Shown: piece after piece, positions 60,800 to 64,000 of the stretch | How the letters are laid out: every line of letters starts with the position of its first letter | Numbering within the stretch: position 1 is the first letter of the stretch | Assembly: GCA_027257055.1 (NCBI GenBank) | Contig: JAPVLO010000206.1 | Coordinates: 2,356,001 to 2,420,000, forward strand | Source: Cephalopachus bancanus | Lineage: Eukaryota > Chordata > Mammalia > Primates > Tarsiidae | DNA length: 64,000 bases | Reading direction: 5' to 3' | Translations under genes and position numbers: made by a program | The notes under the pieces: model-generated | Database searches by the model: none | The model's input: only the letters and a program-made list of their open reading frames with translations | What the model was told of the DNA's origin: nothing

Positions 60800-60832
<33 letters not shown>
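60789..60832. repeat. (TG)n(TACA)(CA)n inverted dinucleotide tract
   Basis: TG units switch to CA units through GTGTACAC, forming a perfect inverted repeat arm of about 13 bases each side, so both Z-DNA and hairpin formation are plausible. Confidence 0.95.
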
Positions 60833-60834
<2 letters not shown>

Positions 60835-60886
60835 CATAGGAGAGGACTCAGGGCAAAATGAAAGCTGATCAAAATAGGCCAGAGTG

Positions 60887-61064
60887 GCTAGGCATGATGG
60901 CTCACTCCCGTAATCCCAGCACTTTGGGAGACCGAGGTGGGAGGATTGCTTGAACCCAGGAGGTCAGGGCTGCAAGTGAGCTGTGATCATGCCACTGCAC
61001 TGCAGCCTTGAGCAACAGAGTAAGACCGTGACTCAAAAAATAAAATAAAATAAAACAACGAACA
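60887..61064 (+). mobile_element. Monomeric or internally deleted Alu
   Basis: GGCTAGGCATGATGGC then GGGAGGATTGCTTGAACCC directly joined to GGTCAGGGCTGCAAGTGAGC and GCAACAGAGTAAGACC; about 160 bases plus a (TAAAA)n tail. Resembles the 8166-8333 structure. Confidence 0.85.
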
Positions 61065-61571
61065 GGTCAAATTGAGGAGCAGGACTTGTGTTCTGATTTT
61101 TCTGTACCACTCAGGGTTGCTAGGGAGAAATAATAACCACACCATAGCCTGTGAGGGCTTTACCACACATACATCACCCAGAGGTGATAGCGGAAAGCCA
61201 TCACCCAACAGGACAGAGCCAGACAACAATTTTCAGATTTCCGATTTTCTGGCTCACCCTGAGTGGCAGCGGGTGATTCTGCAGGGCCAGGAAATGAGCA
61301 AAGCGTAGGGCAGCGAAGTGCCGTCTGCCTGGTGTTCGGACTCTCCACCTCTTTCCCTGATAATCCCCTCTGCCTCCACGTCCAAGACGTGATCATTCTC
61401 CATCAGCCCACAAGCAGAAATCAATGACACGTAGTTGCCAAGTGTTGCTCTAGGGGAGACGTGGAATACTGCTAGCTTAGCTGTTGGTTTGTTTATTTTT
61501 TAAAATACGGATTTCATTTTTTCCAAGCTATTTTTCCTTAGTCCTGGCCTCACCCGTTGATACAATAGATT

Positions 61572-61871
61572 TTTTTTTTTTGAGTCGGGTTCTCACTCCA
61601 TCACCCAGGCTGGAAGGAGTGCAGTAGTACAATCACAGCTCACCGCAGCCTCGACCTCCTGGACTCAGGCGATCCTTCTTCCTCAGCCTCCCGAGTAGCT
61701 GGGACTATAAGCGTGTGCCACTACACCTGGCTAATTTTTTAAATGTTTTTTGTAGAGACAAGATCTTGCTATGTTGCCCAGGCTAGTCTCAAACTCCTGG
61801 CCTCAAGCGATCCTCCTGCCTTGGCCTCCCAAAGTGCCAGGACTACAGGCATGAGCCACCGTACCCCACCT
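61572..61871 (-). mobile_element. Alu
   Basis: Reverse dimer from poly-T/GAGTCGGGTTCTCAC to GAGCCACCGTACCCCACC, with GGAA inserted before GGAGTGCAG. GATACAATAGATT and GATACACTAGATT flank it. Confidence 0.95.
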
Positions 61872-61885
61872 GGATACACTAGATT

Positions 61886-63149
61886 AGCAAGAACAAACTG
61901 TCACAAGCTTTCTATTTTTGTCACTCCTATTTAGGAGCTCTAGCGGGGACAAGGGAAGTATTGCAAAGGGAACGCCAGTGTGGGTCTGCACTGAGCCTGG
62001 GCCATTCAATGGCAGAAGAGTGAATTCAACGGTGGAAAGGTATGAGGGAGGGTGAATGATGGCCATATAATGGCCAGAGTTCAGGAGTTGAGTCACACTG
62101 AGAGATTAGCTGGTGTGAATGCCATTGACCCTCACTGAAGCAGAGGATAAGGCCAAGGGACAGGCTGACACCAGGGAGGAGGATGGACCATGAGCAGTTT
62201 AGTCATAGTTTCCTTATGGAAGGCAAAGGAGACTTAAAGAAGCTGCCATATAGACAGTAAAAGTCCCCTGGAGGAGGACCACCTGGGGAGTTGGGGGTGG
62301 AGGGTAGGGGTGGAATGGGGGAGTGAGGCTGAGGTAGGAGAAGGGATCACGGCATCGGCTGCTTCTGGAGTAAGATGAACTGTCTGTCCCCCTTGTGTCA
62401 TGGGAGTCCTAGCCATGACATGATTGATTTCACACCCTGTAAAGGAGGGTTTAAGAAGAAGCTGAACAGGTTTTGAAATACAAGTCTATGGTGTGACTAG
62501 CTGTACATCTTTGGCTATTTTTTTCTGAGGCAATTACATTAAGTGCTTCACATCAATCCAGAAAGGAAGAATGAGGACGCCATGTTTTAGGTGAGAGGAT
62601 TTGGGGGAATGGCTAGGCTTTCTCAGGGCTGTTTACAAACACCGCACAAACTCTAGCGATCTCGAGTTCTGACTCCCATGGCAACAAACTCTAGAGATCC
62701 CGAGTTCTGACTCCCATGGCAAAGGAACACATAAAAGCCTGAGAGTATGAGGTAATATTAGTTGTGTCAACAATTGCATGTTATGAATGCTGAAGGTGAG
62801 CGAGCCTTGCCAAGTGTTAATGGAACTGCTGGAAATGAAGATGACTGGGCACCTGCTGCCAGTCACCTGACCTGGCCAGCCCCGACCGAGCCCAGGGAGC
62901 GGCCGCTCTCTCTCAAGTCTTCTTTCCCGTTAGGTCAAACTTAAAGGTTGTATCTCAATGTTTTTTAGAACCTGGTCTGACCCCAGGGCCATCAAACCAA
63001 TGTCTGAGGGTAGCTGGCATCAGATGCTGGGGAAAAAATATCACTTGTCAGTGCAAATACTGCAGGAGCTTCCTGGGCTCTCACTGCAATCATTCCTCAG
63101 GGTGATGTCATGCCTTCACAGAAGATCAAGATAGAAGGGTCGACAGTGC
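61886..63149. other. Unique sequence, about 1.25 kb
   Basis: No repeat family recognised. It contains the 38-base tandem repeat and a small GC-rich patch with GCGGCCGC near 62900 and a GTGATGTCATG (CRE-like) near 63101-63111. These could be regulatory, but nothing proves it. Confidence 0.45.
62647..62722 (+). repeat. 38-base tandem duplication with X-box-like half-sites
   Basis: Two units in direct contact differ at only two positions (CTAGCGATCTCGAG and CTAGAGATCCCGAG). Each ends in CTCCCATGGCAA, which resembles the RFX/X-box half-site. The first unit keeps two CpGs, the second one. Confidence 0.9.
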
Positions 63150-63402
<253 letters not shown>

Positions 63403-63744
63403 ATCAAAATAAAACAGAGCAACCATAGCAACAAGTCCCCAGAAAGTTTTGTGGAACCTCAGGCAAAACACTGATGGTGAAGGAAACAGACAGGCAAGTG
63501 CCCAAAATGGCTGGGGCTATTAGCTCACTTGGAAGCAAGAGACATTGCCTAACTCATAAGAGAGAACCTCAGTACGTACTTGTAAAATTAACAGAATAAT
63601 TCTGGCCTTCAGGAATTATCAAATAATGGACGTGACAAGGAAAGTAGGAAATCACCCCAAAAAAACGATGCAGAAAAATACTTTCATTTTTAAAGGGCCC
63701 AATGAAGGAGGCTTAATTAAATGGAATAATTCCTGTGTATTTTT

Positions 63745-63950
63745 CTAACTTTTAAATAGACATTCTCAAAAATTGAGAGAATAGTAAAATAAGCCTCCAT
63801 GTACCCATCACCCAACGCCAACAAATATCAACATTTGTTCTTATTTTATCTGGTCTCACCCCTCCTTTTTCCTAGAATATTTTTTCAAAAATTCCCAAAC
63901 ATTTTACTATTTCACCCATACATAGATCAAGATGGATTTATAAAAGATTG
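63745..63950. mobile_element. Ancient LINE fragment (L1M-like)
   Basis: AAAATTGAGAGAATAGTAAAATAAGCCTCCATGTACCCATCACCCA, in adjacent short blocks, is a familiar phrase from an old L1-associated region. TTCAAAAATTCCCAAAC follows. Confidence 0.55.
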
Positions 63951-64000
63951 CTTCATTTGCATCTTTCACAGAAATTTCCATCTGAAAGACAGAATTTAAA

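Noticed and set aside
62860..62940. CpG island promoter at GCGGCCGC
   Set aside because: The GC-rich patch is under 100 bases, far shorter than a CpG island, and no transcript evidence is available.

Overview
This is a window of nuclear DNA from a primate. It is dense in Alu: more than 50 full, partial or monomeric copies cover roughly a fifth to a quarter of the window. Ancient mammalian repeats (MIR, L2, old L1, MaLR LTRs, hAT-Charlie and Tigger DNA transposons) fill much of the rest. Many Alus belong to a form unlike the usual human AluS/Y. They read TGGCTCAGCCTG near the 5' end, GGGTTCGAGACC in the left arm, CAATAAATCAAAAAAT in the inter-arm linker and GTGGCCGGGAGCGGCCAC in the right arm. 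I take this, together with a non-human-looking L1 3' end, to indicate a strepsirrhine (lemur/loris) lineage. That is inference from memory of the families, not a search.

I find no protein-coding gene, rRNA, tRNA or CRISPR array that I can support. The longest open frames all run across several unrelated repeats or through microsatellites and Alus. The only protein-related remnants are decayed transposon fragments: Tigger transposase C-terminal ends at about 7.3-7.5 kb and 21.0-21.2 kb, and an L1 ORF2 3' end at about 22.8-23.2 kb. The window is best read as intergenic or deep intronic.

Layout. 0-6 kb: Alus, two of them disrupted by copies of nearby sequence, plus (TG)n(CG)n and (GGAA)n tracts. 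7-10 kb: a Tigger element and old L1 pieces. 11.7-13.5 kb: a nested stack of L2, MaLR LTR and hAT MITE. 14-19 kb: old L1 fragments with Alu, hAT and young L1 insertions. 20-24 kb: a tandem Alu pair, a Tigger split by an Alu, and an L1 3' end. 25-28 kb: Alus and a Tigger MITE split by an Alu monomer. 29.4-31.7 kb: an old L1-like block carrying a 0.25 kb copy of sequence from 2 kb downstream. 33-35 kb and 37-42 kb: mostly unique, with another local duplication ending at an L1 insertion. 43.9-46.1 kb: an old LINE split by an LTR-like insertion and a Tigger MITE. 46-64 kb: further Alus, L1/L2/MIR pieces, simple repeats and a 38-bp tandem repeat.

The most interesting signals are four short local duplications (about 0.2-0.27 kb, donor 0.4-2.2 kb away), three of which interrupt a pre-existing Alu or L1. 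The second is a set of linked changes in the younger Alus that move both RNA polymerase III promoter boxes toward the tRNA consensus, create a perfect right-arm hairpin and place an AATAAA in the linker.
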